From Clostridium lundense DSM 17049 (lineage in GTDB: Bacteria > Bacillota > Clostridia > Clostridiales > Clostridiaceae): a DNA stretch of 29,879 bases. The stretch lies in contig NZ_JHVC01000031.1 of NCBI RefSeq assembly GCF_000619945.1, positions 1 through 29,879 on the forward strand, read 5' to 3'. The translations under genes and the position numbers were made by a program. This document shows positions 15,271 to 22,421 of this stretch, in pieces; the first letter of the stretch is position 1, and every line of letters begins with the position of its first letter. Under the pieces are notes generated by a model. The model was given only the letters and a program-made list of their open reading frames with translations. It was not told where the DNA came from and made no database searches.

Positions 15271-15597
15271 TTATTTAATTCCGCTCATTTTACCCTTAAG
15301 AGCTTTCATACGATCATTTACATAGTGTAACAGTTTATCTTTGTTGCTTCTAATATCAGAAGGGGCTTTGGAAACTATAGATGTAATATCTAGTACACTA
15401 CCCTTTACTGACTCAGATATTTCATAAGCTAATAATTTATTTTTTAAATTCCAATAGGTATTATTAAACTCATCCACCTGAATTTTTGTATAATATCCTT
15501 TTTCAACACCAAACTGAAATAAATCTGCTGCTGATTCTAATTCGTCTAAGTCTTGAACTTTTAATGTTTCTTCAATAAGACTTTGAAATGTTTTCAT
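15271..15597 (-). CDS. Unknown 108-residue helical protein
   Basis: Charged, mostly helical soluble protein without TM or signal segment. Two helical parts flank a short SIVSKAPSDIRSNKD stretch. The minus strand has GAGAGGTG a few bases before the ATG, a good site. It is monocistronic and converges on the block ending at 15170. I recognise no family. Its AT-rich upstream region separates it from a divergent PIN-domain gene. Confidence 0.68.
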   Translation of the reverse strand: MKTFQSLIEETLKVQDLDELESAADLFQFGVEKGYYTKIQVDEFNNTYWNLKNKLLAYEISESVKGSVLDITSIVSKAPSDIRSNKDKLLHYVNDRMKALKGKMSGIK

Positions 15598-15971
15598 TAA
15601 AGCACCTCTCTTTAGTAAGATAATATTTTGTTGTGGTATATACCTTTAGTTTGTAATTAACTTCAAAAAAGCAGCCAGTTATTATTGTAATAGTGAATAT
15701 GCTAAATGTAAATACTTTAATTATTATAAATTATATTATTTGCATATTTTTTTATTATATTTAGCATTGAATGTGGAATATATTCAATATTTAGGTAAAA
15801 TAACCTGTCAAAAATTAATGGATTGTAAAAGCCAATGGATAATGTTCACTTATTATGATAGCATTGCTAGTGAGATGATAAATCATCAATATTTTATTAG
15901 CTTTTGGAAAAGCTAATAAATATTAATCTAAAAGAAATATAGTGGAGATATTAAAAGGAGTTAATAAAATT
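15598..15971. other. AT-rich intergenic region between divergent genes, with two dyads
   Basis: 374 bp without a convincing gene. It holds GATGATAAATCATC (15874-15887), a 6 bp dyad with two central bases, and an extended hairpin (15889-15925) whose core TTATTAGCTTTT/AAAAGCTAATAA is a perfect 12 bp repeat. Both lie just before the PIN-domain gene. No RNA family was recognised. Confidence 0.6.
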
Positions 15972-16445
15972 ATGAATAAAGAATATTTGCTAGATGCCAA
16001 TATAGTTATAAAAATTTGGAATGAATATCCTAAGTTATTGGATATGATGGAGAAAACTCATGAAATTGATTATAAGATTCCACAAGATATAGCAGGAGAA
16101 TTAGCTGTAAAGGAGTTTAAGAACATAAATGGAGTTCCAGTACTTACAGATAAATTTTTAAAGTTGCTAGGCCATATTATAAATAATGATGGTTCTAATT
16201 TTGAAAATGATGATGAAAAAAATAGTTATAACAATTTTGATTACAACAATTACTTTTTTAAGACAAATAAAATATCAATAAATGATTACACTCTCATTCA
16301 TATATGTGAAAAACATAAAAAGTACACATTAGTTACTGAAGATAAAAGAATACTTCAAAGTGCAGAAAATGTTTTAGATCCTTCTAGGGTATTGAATTTT
16401 AATGGATTTATTGAGGAGCTAAAAGAATATAATGTCATAAAGTAG
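15972..16445 (+). CDS. PIN-domain protein, putative ribonuclease
   Basis: 157 residues with the acidic pattern of PIN nucleases: D8 in YLLDANIVIKIW, E43 in AGELAVKEF, D105 in INDYTLIHICEKH and D124 in LVTEDKRIL. These residues should bind metal for RNA cleavage. AAAGGAG stands 11 bases before ATG 15972; an in-frame GTG at 15942 precedes that site and is less likely. Many PIN proteins are VapC-type toxins, but no antitoxin gene is visible on either side, so this may be a solo PIN protein (DUF4411-like layout). Two inverted repeats lie directly upstream. Confidence 0.75.
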   Translation: MNKEYLLDANIVIKIWNEYPKLLDMMEKTHEIDYKIPQDIAGELAVKEFKNINGVPVLTDKFLKLLGHIINNDGSNFENDDEKNSYNNFDYNNYFFKTNKISINDYTLIHICEKHKKYTLVTEDKRILQSAENVLDPSRVLNFNGFIEELKEYNVIK

Positions 16446-16533
16446 TAGCATTATTTTATTATTAATTACATCCTTTTGTGGTATTATATGAAGATAAGAA
16501 AACTTTTTAATTAAAGAGACAAGGAATGATATA

Positions 16534-16860
16534 ATGGAAATATTAAATTCTGTAGAACATATCAATAGTTTTATAAAAGAAAATAAAATTTGTATAGTGT
16601 ATTTTTCTTCAAATAGATGTGGTGTATGTATTAATCTTTTACCTAAAATTGATGAAATACTTAAATCTTATCCAATGATAAAGGGTGGGAAAATTGATAT
16701 TGATAAAGTGCAAGAAGCTATAGGTAGCTTTAGTGTGCATACTTTACCATGCATTCTTCTATTTATAGATGGCAAGGAAATAATAAGGGAGGCTAGATTT
16801 ATAAGTATTATAGAACTTAAAGAAAAGATTAAAAGATATTATGAGCTTTTAGAGGAATAG
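16534..16860 (+). CDS. Thioredoxin-family protein
   Basis: 108 residues, the length of a single thioredoxin domain, no signal peptide, so cytosolic. The redox pair is C29/C32 (CGVC, instead of the classic CGPC) after YFSSNR, and the cis-proline is P72 in HTLPCILLF. An additional Cys (C73) sits right after the cis-proline. The expected role is thiol-disulfide exchange with an unknown partner. AAGGAATG precedes the ATG. It is a separate gene, 88 bases after the PIN-domain gene and 99 before the next one, whose promoter is visible in that gap. Confidence 0.87.
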   Translation: MEILNSVEHINSFIKENKICIVYFSSNRCGVCINLLPKIDEILKSYPMIKGGKIDIDKVQEAIGSFSVHTLPCILLFIDGKEIIREARFISIIELKEKIKRYYELLEE

Positions 16861-16873
16861 GTAATAAATATAG

Positions 16874-16902
16874 TTTACATACAAGGTTATATTAGGTAAA
16901 AT
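16874..16902 (+). promoter_or_regulatory. Sigma-A promoter
   Basis: TTTACA (16874-16879), a 17 bp spacer and TAAAAT (16897-16902), about 57 bp before the start at 16960. Confidence 0.5.
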
Positions 16903-16959
16903 AGACCTATGATAAATGTATAAGGTATATGAAATAAAATAATAAAGGAGACAATTTTT

Positions 16960-17484
16960 ATGACTGGAGACAATGTAGTGTTTATATTAGCAATATTAGT
17001 TGTAGTGGCTATTGTAATATGTATAATAAAGAAAGTAGCCAAGCTTGTAATAGCTATACTTATAGCATTTTTAGCAGTTACTTTAGTAAAGGGATTTATG
17101 GCAGGAAAGAGTGCAGAAGATATGCTAAATTCCACAAAGACAGATGCGGTTTACACAAAGCAACTTTATAATTACACAGAAAAAGTGAAAGATTCTGTAC
17201 AAGTTAGTTTAAGTGCCATAGATAATAAGTCACTACCTAAACTTAAAGAAGAAAATAAAAAGCTTCATACCTATTTAAATGAAGTTATAGAGCTTCCACA
17301 TGGAGATGAATTAAAAGTTATTCATGATAAATACTGCAACTATTTAAAGAATATAGTAAGTTCTTCAGATACAGCAGTATCTGTAGGCAATTTTACGGAA
17401 AGTAGTTCGAAAAGTATGGAAAATATAAAAAGTAACCTAAATAAGTATATGGATGATTTAACAAAAATTGAAGAAAAGTTTTAA
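16960..17484 (+). CDS. Unknown membrane protein with helical extracytoplasmic domain
   Basis: 174 residues. Two adjacent hydrophobic segments (about 5-23 and 26-47) are joined by a short basic turn (IKKVAK), so the N-terminus forms a hairpin in the membrane. The remaining ~125 residues are polar and helical, with serine-rich stretches and conserved-looking YNYTEKVKDSV. AAAGGAG precedes the ATG. It has its own promoter and a strong terminator, so it is a single-gene unit. No family recognised. Confidence 0.75.
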   Translation: MTGDNVVFILAILVVVAIVICIIKKVAKLVIAILIAFLAVTLVKGFMAGKSAEDMLNSTKTDAVYTKQLYNYTEKVKDSVQVSLSAIDNKSLPKLKEENKKLHTYLNEVIELPHGDELKVIHDKYCNYLKNIVSSSDTAVSVGNFTESSSKSMENIKSNLNKYMDDLTKIEEKF

Positions 17485-17489
17485 TGAAC

Positions 17490-17524
17490 AAAGCACCTAT
17501 CTTTATTGTTAAGATAGGTGCTTT
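17490..17524. terminator. Bidirectional intrinsic terminator
   Basis: AAAGCACCTATCTT (17490-17503) and AAGATAGGTGCTTT (17511-17524) form a perfect 14 bp stem with a 7-base loop, between convergent genes. Confidence 0.92.
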
Positions 17525-17551
17525 AATTATAGGTATAGGAAATATTAAATT

Positions 17552-18769
17552 TTAGTTCTGGGAACTAAATATTAAGGAGTCTTTAACCTTATTATATGCA
17601 TATTCTATAGAAGAATGTAGATTATTATTATTTTTACCTCCACCTTGTGCAGAAAAGTTATTTCCACCACCGTTTCCATCGATTAATGTTATAGCATCTT
17701 TAAGAAGAGAATTCATGCTAATTACATTTAAATCCTTTGAACACATAAACATAAGTTGTGCCTTATCTTCAGATATTACTCCAAATAAAACTATAACTTT
17801 TGGATGGGATACTAATTTTGTTCCCAACAAGTTAATATACTTTAAATTAACATTATCATATATAGATTTAATAATTTTTACATCATTAATATTTTCAGAG
17901 GAATTTAGTATATTCTGTACTTCATATTCTGCAATCTGTGTTTTTAATGTATTTTTTTCAGAAATAGCGTTATTAAGATCTTTTGCTAATGTTTCTACCT
18001 TATCTAATAAATCATTTTCAGTGCATTTTATAGCAGTACACATTTTTTCTATGTTAGTACTTTTTAAAAAGTAGTCTGAAACTGCTCGATTACCACATAT
18101 AAAATGAACTCTCATACCTTTGACACGTTTTTCAAAAAAATTAATTTTTATTAATTGTACCTCGATTGTAGAATTAGGATGTATTCCATTGCAAAGACTT
18201 AGGTCAACATCTCCAATTTTGGCTATTCTAATTTTCTCATCTTTTTTATTATGTGATTTTTTAAATGATAACTTTTTAAGTTCAGCATTAGTTGGATATA
18301 ATATTTCCACATTAATATTATCAAAAATTATTTTATTAGACATTTGTTCTACTTTTTTAATTTCACCTATTCCAATGATTTTATCTATATCAATATAAGA
18401 ATAATTATCATTTAAGTGAATATTAAGGGTATTAGCATTAAACAATTCTGTAAAAGAAGCGGAGAGTATATGTTGGCCAAGATGCTGTTGCATATAATCA
18501 TACCTTTTTGTCCAATTTATTATGCACTTAACCTTGTGGATTTTTAAAGGTTTTACTTCTACTACATGATATATCTTACTATCTTGTTCATATACGTATA
18601 GTACATCAGCAGAATTTATATAACCAATATCATTAGGTTGATTTTCATCCCCAGGATAGAAATAGGTTTTATCTAGCTCAATATGATATTTATTATCTTT
18701 TTCTAATATATTTATAATTTCAGCAGTAAACTCTCTTACATATGGATTTTCGTAATATAATTTAGTCAA
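17552..18769 (-). CDS. Alanyl-tRNA editing protein, AlaX-L type with DHHA1 domain
   Basis: 405 residues related to the editing and C-terminal parts of alanyl-tRNA synthetase. Zinc/editing motifs are H96/H100 in QQHLGQHILSA and C193/H197 in CNGIHP. A coiled-coil part at about 235-285 leads to a DHHA1-like domain (about 320-395) with the loop DGNGGGNNFSAQGGG. It should hydrolyse mischarged Ser- or Gly-tRNA(Ala). The usual glycine-rich motif of the N-terminal domain (FYP.GGGQP.D.G) is altered to FYPGDENQPNDIG. The start is TTG 18769 with GAGGAG upstream. No synthetase catalytic domain is present, so this is a stand-alone trans-editing factor. Confidence 0.85.
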   Translation of the reverse strand: MTKLYYENPYVREFTAEIINILEKDNKYHIELDKTYFYPGDENQPNDIGYINSADVLYVYEQDSKIYHVVEVKPLKIHKVKCIINWTKRYDYMQQHLGQHILSASFTELFNANTLNIHLNDNYSYIDIDKIIGIGEIKKVEQMSNKIIFDNINVEILYPTNAELKKLSFKKSHNKKDEKIRIAKIGDVDLSLCNGIHPNSTIEVQLIKINFFEKRVKGMRVHFICGNRAVSDYFLKSTNIEKMCTAIKCTENDLLDKVETLAKDLNNAISEKNTLKTQIAEYEVQNILNSSENINDVKIIKSIYDNVNLKYINLLGTKLVSHPKVIVLFGVISEDKAQLMFMCSKDLNVISMNSLLKDAITLIDGNGGGNNFSAQGGGKNNNNLHSSIEYAYNKVKDSLIFSSQN

Positions 18770-18996
18770 TAGTTAACAACTCCTCTTTGTACTTTATTTA
18801 ATAGGCTATAGTTTACATTCTAACATAAAGTTACACTTATTATTGTTAAACATATATTTTTTATTGATATACGAATGGGAAATAAGTAATAATAAATTAT
18901 TTAGTATAAATATATAGTGAAAATGCAAGGATAATATTGTAAGATAATAGTATGTATGTTCATAGGGTACTATAATAAAATTAAGGGGGGAAATCA

Positions 18997-19341
18997 ATGT
19001 TTAAATCGTTATTTGGAAAAGATGAAGAGTTTGATGGAGTTGAAAAAGGTGAGTTTCATGATGAACTTGATCAAGGCGAAAATATTGCAAGAAGAGCCCT
19101 AATGAGAATTATAGATATACAAATAGTTTATAATACAGATGATGGTGTATGTTATACAATGGCAACCTGTATTAATGAACATAATAGAATTGAAACTATA
19201 AATATAGAAGGATTTAAAATAGATAGCAATGTTTCAAATATGGTTGGAGCACAGGTGGAATATGAGACATATGATGAATATGATCCAGATGAGGAATACG
19301 GTAGGGGAAGGATATTTCTATCCGATGACTATCCGCTCTAA
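18997..19341 (+). CDS. Small acidic protein of unknown function
   Basis: 114 residues, very acidic (for example YETYDEYDPDEEYG near the C-terminus), no signal or TM segment. The N-terminus MFKSLFGKDEEF is short and amphipathic. GGGGGG lies before the ATG, and a TATAAT-like box sits about 25 bases upstream. The last four codons and stop lie in the 5' arm of a long hairpin (19330-19380), so the natural end may have been changed by insertion of that repeat. No family recognised. Confidence 0.68.
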   Translation: MFKSLFGKDEEFDGVEKGEFHDELDQGENIARRALMRIIDIQIVYNTDDGVCYTMATCINEHNRIETINIEGFKIDSNVSNMVGAQVEYETYDEYDPDEEYGRGRIFLSDDYPL

Positions 19342-19504
19342 TACTCCCATCTTTTCCAAAGTGGGAGTAAAGAGCGGATACGTCCCTGGATAACGATTTC
19401 CCCTAAAGGATAACGACTTCTAAGGAGTAAAACTCCTAAGAATTCTGTTAATAAGCTTCAGAGAGAGTAAAAACTCTATCTGAAGCCAAGAACTCTGTTT
19501 ATAA
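19330..19504. repeat. Three stem-loops with repeated tails
   Basis: Hairpin 1: TATCCGCTCT/AGAGCGGATA plus TACTCCCA/TGGGAGTA (19330-19380). Hairpin 2: TTCTAAGGAGT/ACTCCTAAGAA with one mismatch (19418-19442). Hairpin 3: GCTTCAGAGAGAGT/ACTCTATCTGAAGC with one mismatch (19455-19486). GGATAACGA occurs twice (19388, 19408), 20 bases apart. The tails AAGAATTCTGTTAATAA (19438) and AAGAACTCTGTTTATAA (19488) match at 15 of 17 bases. The region is clearly less AT-rich than its surroundings. Confidence 0.75.
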
Positions 19505-19538
19505 TTAATATAGTTATGCTATAGAAGGAGCGGTGAGT

Positions 19539-19928
19539 ATGGATATAAGATTTAGAGCATGGTATGAAAAAAATAGAGAAATTAGAGAAGTAGATAAAAT
19601 TGATTTTAAAAGTGGAGAAGTTTATTTTAATAATGGGCAGATTGGATTTTTACATGAAGTAAAACTGTTACAATATACAGGACTTAAAGATAGAAACGGT
19701 CAATATATATATGAAGGGGATATTGTAGGAATTAATGAGGAAGAAAGCTCTATAAAACTGCCTGTTAAATTTGGAAAATATGAATTTTCTAAGTTTATAG
19801 GTGATTGTGGTGAAATAAGTGATACATTTAAGCAATATGGATTTTATGTTGAAAATGAATATCTGCAGATAGCTATGTTAGGCGAAAAAGTAATAGTACT
19901 AGGTAATATATTTGAAGAACTAAGCTGA
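19539..19928 (+). CDS. YopX-like protein of phage type
   Basis: 129 residues. The pattern IRFRAWYEKNRE near the N-terminus and LLQYTGLKDRNGQYIYEGDIV near the middle is the signature of the YopX family, first known from phage SPbeta and common in Firmicutes prophages. The family's function is not established. AAGGAG is 8 bases before ATG 19539; the GTG six bases upstream is too close to that site. No other phage gene lies nearby, so it is a lone remnant or a domesticated gene. A short hairpin overlaps its stop codon (AGCTGAAC/GTTCAGCT, 19923-19950). Confidence 0.85.
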   Translation: MDIRFRAWYEKNREIREVDKIDFKSGEVYFNNGQIGFLHEVKLLQYTGLKDRNGQYIYEGDIVGINEEESSIKLPVKFGKYEFSKFIGDCGEISDTFKQYGFYVENEYLQIAMLGEKVIVLGNIFEELS

Positions 19929-19956
19929 ACCTGAAGTAACAAGTTCAGCTGTATAA

Positions 19957-20175
19957 TTATTTGTTTTTAAGTTCTTCCATAATAGTCTTATGGTACTCCT
20001 CAAGAGATCTTGCAACTAATGAATTTGTATAAGCTATTATTAGTTTATATGTTTCTACTTCATCGGCAATATCTTCTGGTAAAGAAAAGATTGAAGCAGA
20101 GGATTTTACAGCGTCTTTAGTAGCTTCTAAAGAGACTTCATTTACTATTTTTTCAAAATCAATGTTCAAAATCAT
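19957..20175 (-). CDS. Small helical protein of unknown function
   Basis: 72 residues from ATG 20175, preceded on the minus strand by AGAAAGGTGGCG; a farther in-frame ATG at 20202 has no site. The protein is soluble, helical and acidic, with two helices around a LPEDIADEVETYK stretch. Convergent with the YopX-like gene and divergent from the deacylase gene. No family recognised. It is possibly part of the same phage-derived patch, but nothing in the sequence proves it. Confidence 0.55.
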   Translation of the reverse strand: MILNIDFEKIVNEVSLEATKDAVKSSASIFSLPEDIADEVETYKLIIAYTNSLVARSLEEYHKTIMEELKNK

Positions 20176-20268
20176 CGCCACCTTTCTTAAAGATTTTATC
20201 ATATGAATATATAATTAGGAAAGATATTATAAAATATTTATATAAGAAAACTAAAGGAGAAAATGCTA

Positions 20269-20763
20269 ATGTTATATGAAAATGAAAAGAAAGTATATGA
20301 AATTTTAAATAATCTACAAATTCCATATACTAAATATGAGCATAAAGCCATCTTTACCATTGAGGAAGCAAATAAATTAAATATAGATATTAAAGGACAG
20401 CATTGCAAAAATTTATTTTTACGCAATAGAAAAGGGGATAAACAATATCTTTTGATAATACAGGAGTGGAAAAAAGTAGATGTTAAAAGTATTGCTAAAC
20501 AAATACAAAGCTCTAGCCTAAGTTTTGCGTCTGAAGAAAGACTTTATAAATATTTAGGACTTACCCCAGGTTCTGTTACTCCATTTGGGCTTATAAATGA
20601 TAGTGAAAAACAAGTTCAGGTGTTATTAGATAAGGATTTGGAAGAACAAAATAGTATCAGCTTCCATCCTAATGTGAATACAGCAACAATAACAATATCT
20701 TATGTAGATTTTAAAGAGTTTCTTAAATGGTGTGGCAATAATGTAGAATATGTACAAGTTTAA
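20269..20763 (+). CDS. YbaK/ProX-type aminoacyl-tRNA deacylase (PrdX-like)
   Basis: 164 residues covering one YbaK/aminoacyl-tRNA editing domain. Family features are the N-terminal helix with LQIPYTKYEHKAIFTIEEA, KNLFLRNRKGDKQYLLII (the K and the strand that hold the substrate), the LGLTPGSVTPFGL loop and the C-terminal ISFHPNVNTATITIS. These match PrdX/ProX proteins that clear Ala-tRNA(Pro) in trans. AAAGGAG is 9 bases before ATG 20269; the ATG six bases upstream is too near. It is followed 45 bases later by an ArsC-like gene, with its own ribosome site, probably on one transcript. Confidence 0.88.
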   Translation: MLYENEKKVYEILNNLQIPYTKYEHKAIFTIEEANKLNIDIKGQHCKNLFLRNRKGDKQYLLIIQEWKKVDVKSIAKQIQSSSLSFASEERLYKYLGLTPGSVTPFGLINDSEKQVQVLLDKDLEEQNSISFHPNVNTATITISYVDFKEFLKWCGNNVEYVQV

Positions 20764-20808
20764 TTTAAAAAATAATTTTCGGTAGACTAATAACAAAGGA
20801 GAAAAGAT

Positions 20809-21147
20809 ATGAATATTCAAATTTTTGGTGTAAAAAAATGTTTTGATACAAAGAAAGCAGAAAGATATTTTAAAGAAAGAAAAATTAAATATCAATATAT
20901 TGATTTGAATGAAAAAGGGCTTAGTAAAGGAGAATTACAAAGCGTTAAAACTTCAATAAGTTTATCAAATTTAATTGATGTTCAATGTAAGGAATATAAA
21001 AAACTTAATATGGATAAAATTAGGGCAGAAAGTATTAAGGAAGAATTACTTCTAAATAACCCCAAGCTATACAAAACTCCTATAGTAAGAAATGGAAAAC
21101 AGGCTACAGTAGGATATGAACCAGATATTTGGAAGGAATGGGAATAG
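20809..21147 (+). CDS. ArsC/Spx-family glutaredoxin-like protein
   Basis: 112 residues. C11 in IFGVKKCFDTKKAERYF is the only cysteine in the position of the active site, so there is no CXXC pair as in Spx. The C-terminal KTPIVRNGKQATVGYEPDIW is typical of the ArsC/YffB group. It may reduce a substrate with another thiol donor, or bind a partner as Spx binds RNA polymerase; arsenate reduction is not supported by any neighbouring ars gene. AAAGGAG stands before the ATG. It ends at a strong terminator. Confidence 0.83.
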   Translation: MNIQIFGVKKCFDTKKAERYFKERKIKYQYIDLNEKGLSKGELQSVKTSISLSNLIDVQCKEYKKLNMDKIRAESIKEELLLNNPKLYKTPIVRNGKQATVGYEPDIWKEWE

Positions 21148-21186
21148 TTCCGCGTAACAAAGAATAGATAGTAAGGAATAAATAAT

Positions 21187-21227
21187 AATTAAATTAGCTT
21201 ACCCCATAAGGGTAAGCTAATTTAATT
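21187..21227. terminator. Long hairpin terminator
   Basis: A perfect 18 bp stem, AATTAAATTAGCTTACCC/GGGTAAGCTAATTTAATT, with loop CATAA, 40 bases after the ArsC-like gene. The T run is short and mixed. A second small hairpin (21232-21251, GCTTTTCT/AGAAAAGC) follows. Confidence 0.75.
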
Positions 21228-21283
21228 AAATGCTTTTCTGATAAGAAAAGCTTCATTATCTGTACTCTGTGATCTGTGATCTT

Positions 21284-21305
21284 AAAAAATTGGGCACAAT
21301 TTTTT
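21284..21305 (-). terminator. Terminator of the cell wall hydrolase gene
   Basis: On the minus strand AAAAAATTG, four bases, CAATTTTTT, starting six bases after the stop codon. The stem is AT-rich with only one G-C pair but has a T run. Confidence 0.6.
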
Positions 21306-21310
21306 ATTAT

Positions 21311-22102
21311 CTATTCTACAAACACCATGTTACCAATTCTAGCTTTTATAGGCTTGGACCATAACCATGTATTAGTGGCACTATCATCAAAATAGAATAA
21401 TGCACCTTTACTTGGATCGGAACCATATAAAGCCTCCTTAGCAGCTTTCTTTGCAGTTTCAGTAGCTGGTTTGTTTATCCAACCATTTAAAACCGGAGTA
21501 AATTGATAGTACCCATTAATTCTTTGATAAACTACTGATGAAATTGTATTTGGGAATTCAGAACTTTGTACTCTGTTTATTACAACTGCTGCTACTGCAA
21601 CTTGAGCATTATAAGGTTGATCTTGTGTCTCAGCAGTTACAAGTCTAGCCAAAAGATCTAAATCAGTTGCACTATAACTTATTACAGGTTTTTCTGTAGT
21701 TGTAGTATTAGATGTAGTAGAATTTTGGCTTGTCCCACTATTGTTTATTCCTGGTAAATTAAGAACTTGTCCAGGGTAAATATAATTATCCCATTTATTG
21801 TTAGCAACTCTTAAATTATATAGACTTATACCATATCTTGTAGCAATTAAATATAAACTATCGCCACTTTTTACAGTATATGTGGAACAAGGAACATTTA
21901 AGACTTGTCCAGGATAAATTGCAGTTCCAGTCATGTTGTTAGATCTCATTAAATTGTCTGAGGAAGTATTGAAAACTTGTCCTATCTTGTATAATGAGTC
22001 ACCAGAAACTACAGTATAGCTTGCAGCGAAAGCAGAACTAGTAAAAGTTACACTTAAAGCTAATGAAGCTAAAAAAGTTTTTAAAGATTTGAATTTTATC
22101 AT
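21311..22102 (-). CDS. Secreted cell wall hydrolase: two LysM domains and SleB-like domain
   Basis: 263 residues. A signal peptide at 1-26 ends in SSAFA. LysM1 (about 28-71, YTVVSGDSLYKIGQVF) and LysM2 (about 75-119, YTVKSGDSLYLIATRY) bind peptidoglycan. A Ser/Thr/Asn linker leads to a Hydrolase_2 (SleB/CwlJ) domain at about 150-263, with the catalytic Glu in LARLVTAETQDQPYNAQVAVAAVVINRV. The expected action is lytic cleavage of peptidoglycan glycan strands. ATG 22102 fits GGAGGG on the minus strand; the in-frame ATG at 22117 overlaps that site. The c-di-AMP riboswitch upstream ties the enzyme to osmotic and wall homeostasis. Confidence 0.93.
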   Translation of the reverse strand: MIKFKSLKTFLASLALSVTFTSSAFAASYTVVSGDSLYKIGQVFNTSSDNLMRSNNMTGTAIYPGQVLNVPCSTYTVKSGDSLYLIATRYGISLYNLRVANNKWDNYIYPGQVLNLPGINNSGTSQNSTTSNTTTTEKPVISYSATDLDLLARLVTAETQDQPYNAQVAVAAVVINRVQSSEFPNTISSVVYQRINGYYQFTPVLNGWINKPATETAKKAAKEALYGSDPSKGALFYFDDSATNTWLWSKPIKARIGNMVFVE

Positions 22103-22120
22103 ATTAAATCCCTCCATAGT

Positions 22121-22222
22121 GCCTCCCAGGTTAGTTGACGGGTTCGGGTTAGAGGTACCCTACTTAATAAAAGATTCACCCCAGTAATATCCCCGGTACT
22201 TCATTAAGAAGATTCGGCATGA
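22121..22222 (-). ncRNA. Cyclic di-AMP riboswitch (ydaO-yuaA)
   Basis: Read on the minus strand, the conserved blocks occur in order: TGCCGAATC, GTACCGGGGATATTACTGGGGTGAATC, then CCCGAACCCGTCAACTAACCTGGGAGGCA. This is the ydaO class, whose usual targets are wall hydrolases. It normally switches genes off when c-di-AMP is high. The aptamer ends only about 20 bases before the start codon and I see no terminator after it, which points to control at ribosome binding. Confidence 0.93.
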
Positions 22223-22240
22223 TTTTTTTAAGTTAGTGCT

Positions 22241-22270
22241 ATTTTAACAAAGGTTTTTAAGGCATGTCCA
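22241..22270 (-). promoter_or_regulatory. Sigma-A promoter of the riboswitch/hydrolase transcript
   Basis: On the minus strand TGGACA (22270-22265), an 18 bp spacer and TAAAAT (22246-22241), about 20 bp before the aptamer. Confidence 0.55.
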
Positions 22271-22421
22271 TGTATAATAGTTGGTATATAAGGTTCGTGG
22301 TAGATAAATTGACATGTAATGTTAAATAAGGAAACATCTTTTATCCATACTATGGTAAAATTATAATTGATTAAAGAATTTGAAATAGATTAATTTTTCA
22401 TAAAATGGGGGACAAATTATT

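Noticed and set aside
15818..15916. 32-codon ORF upstream of the PIN-domain gene, considered as an antitoxin
   Set aside because: No ribosome site, composition like the surrounding intergenic DNA, and its end lies inside a hairpin.
18806..18997. 63-codon minus-strand frame between the AlaX-type gene and the acidic protein gene
   Set aside because: No ribosome site; low-complexity hydrophobic and Asn/Tyr/His-rich product typical of noncoding AT-rich DNA; it would occupy the promoter region of the next gene.
20809..21147. Arsenate reductase
   Set aside because: The ArsC-like fold is shared with Spx and YffB, and no ars gene or regulator lies near; the broader family call is safer.
22309..22314. 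TTGACA as the -35 of the flavodoxin-like gene's promoter
   Set aside because: The base positions 17 bp downstream read AAACAT, not a usable -10; no better spacing was found.
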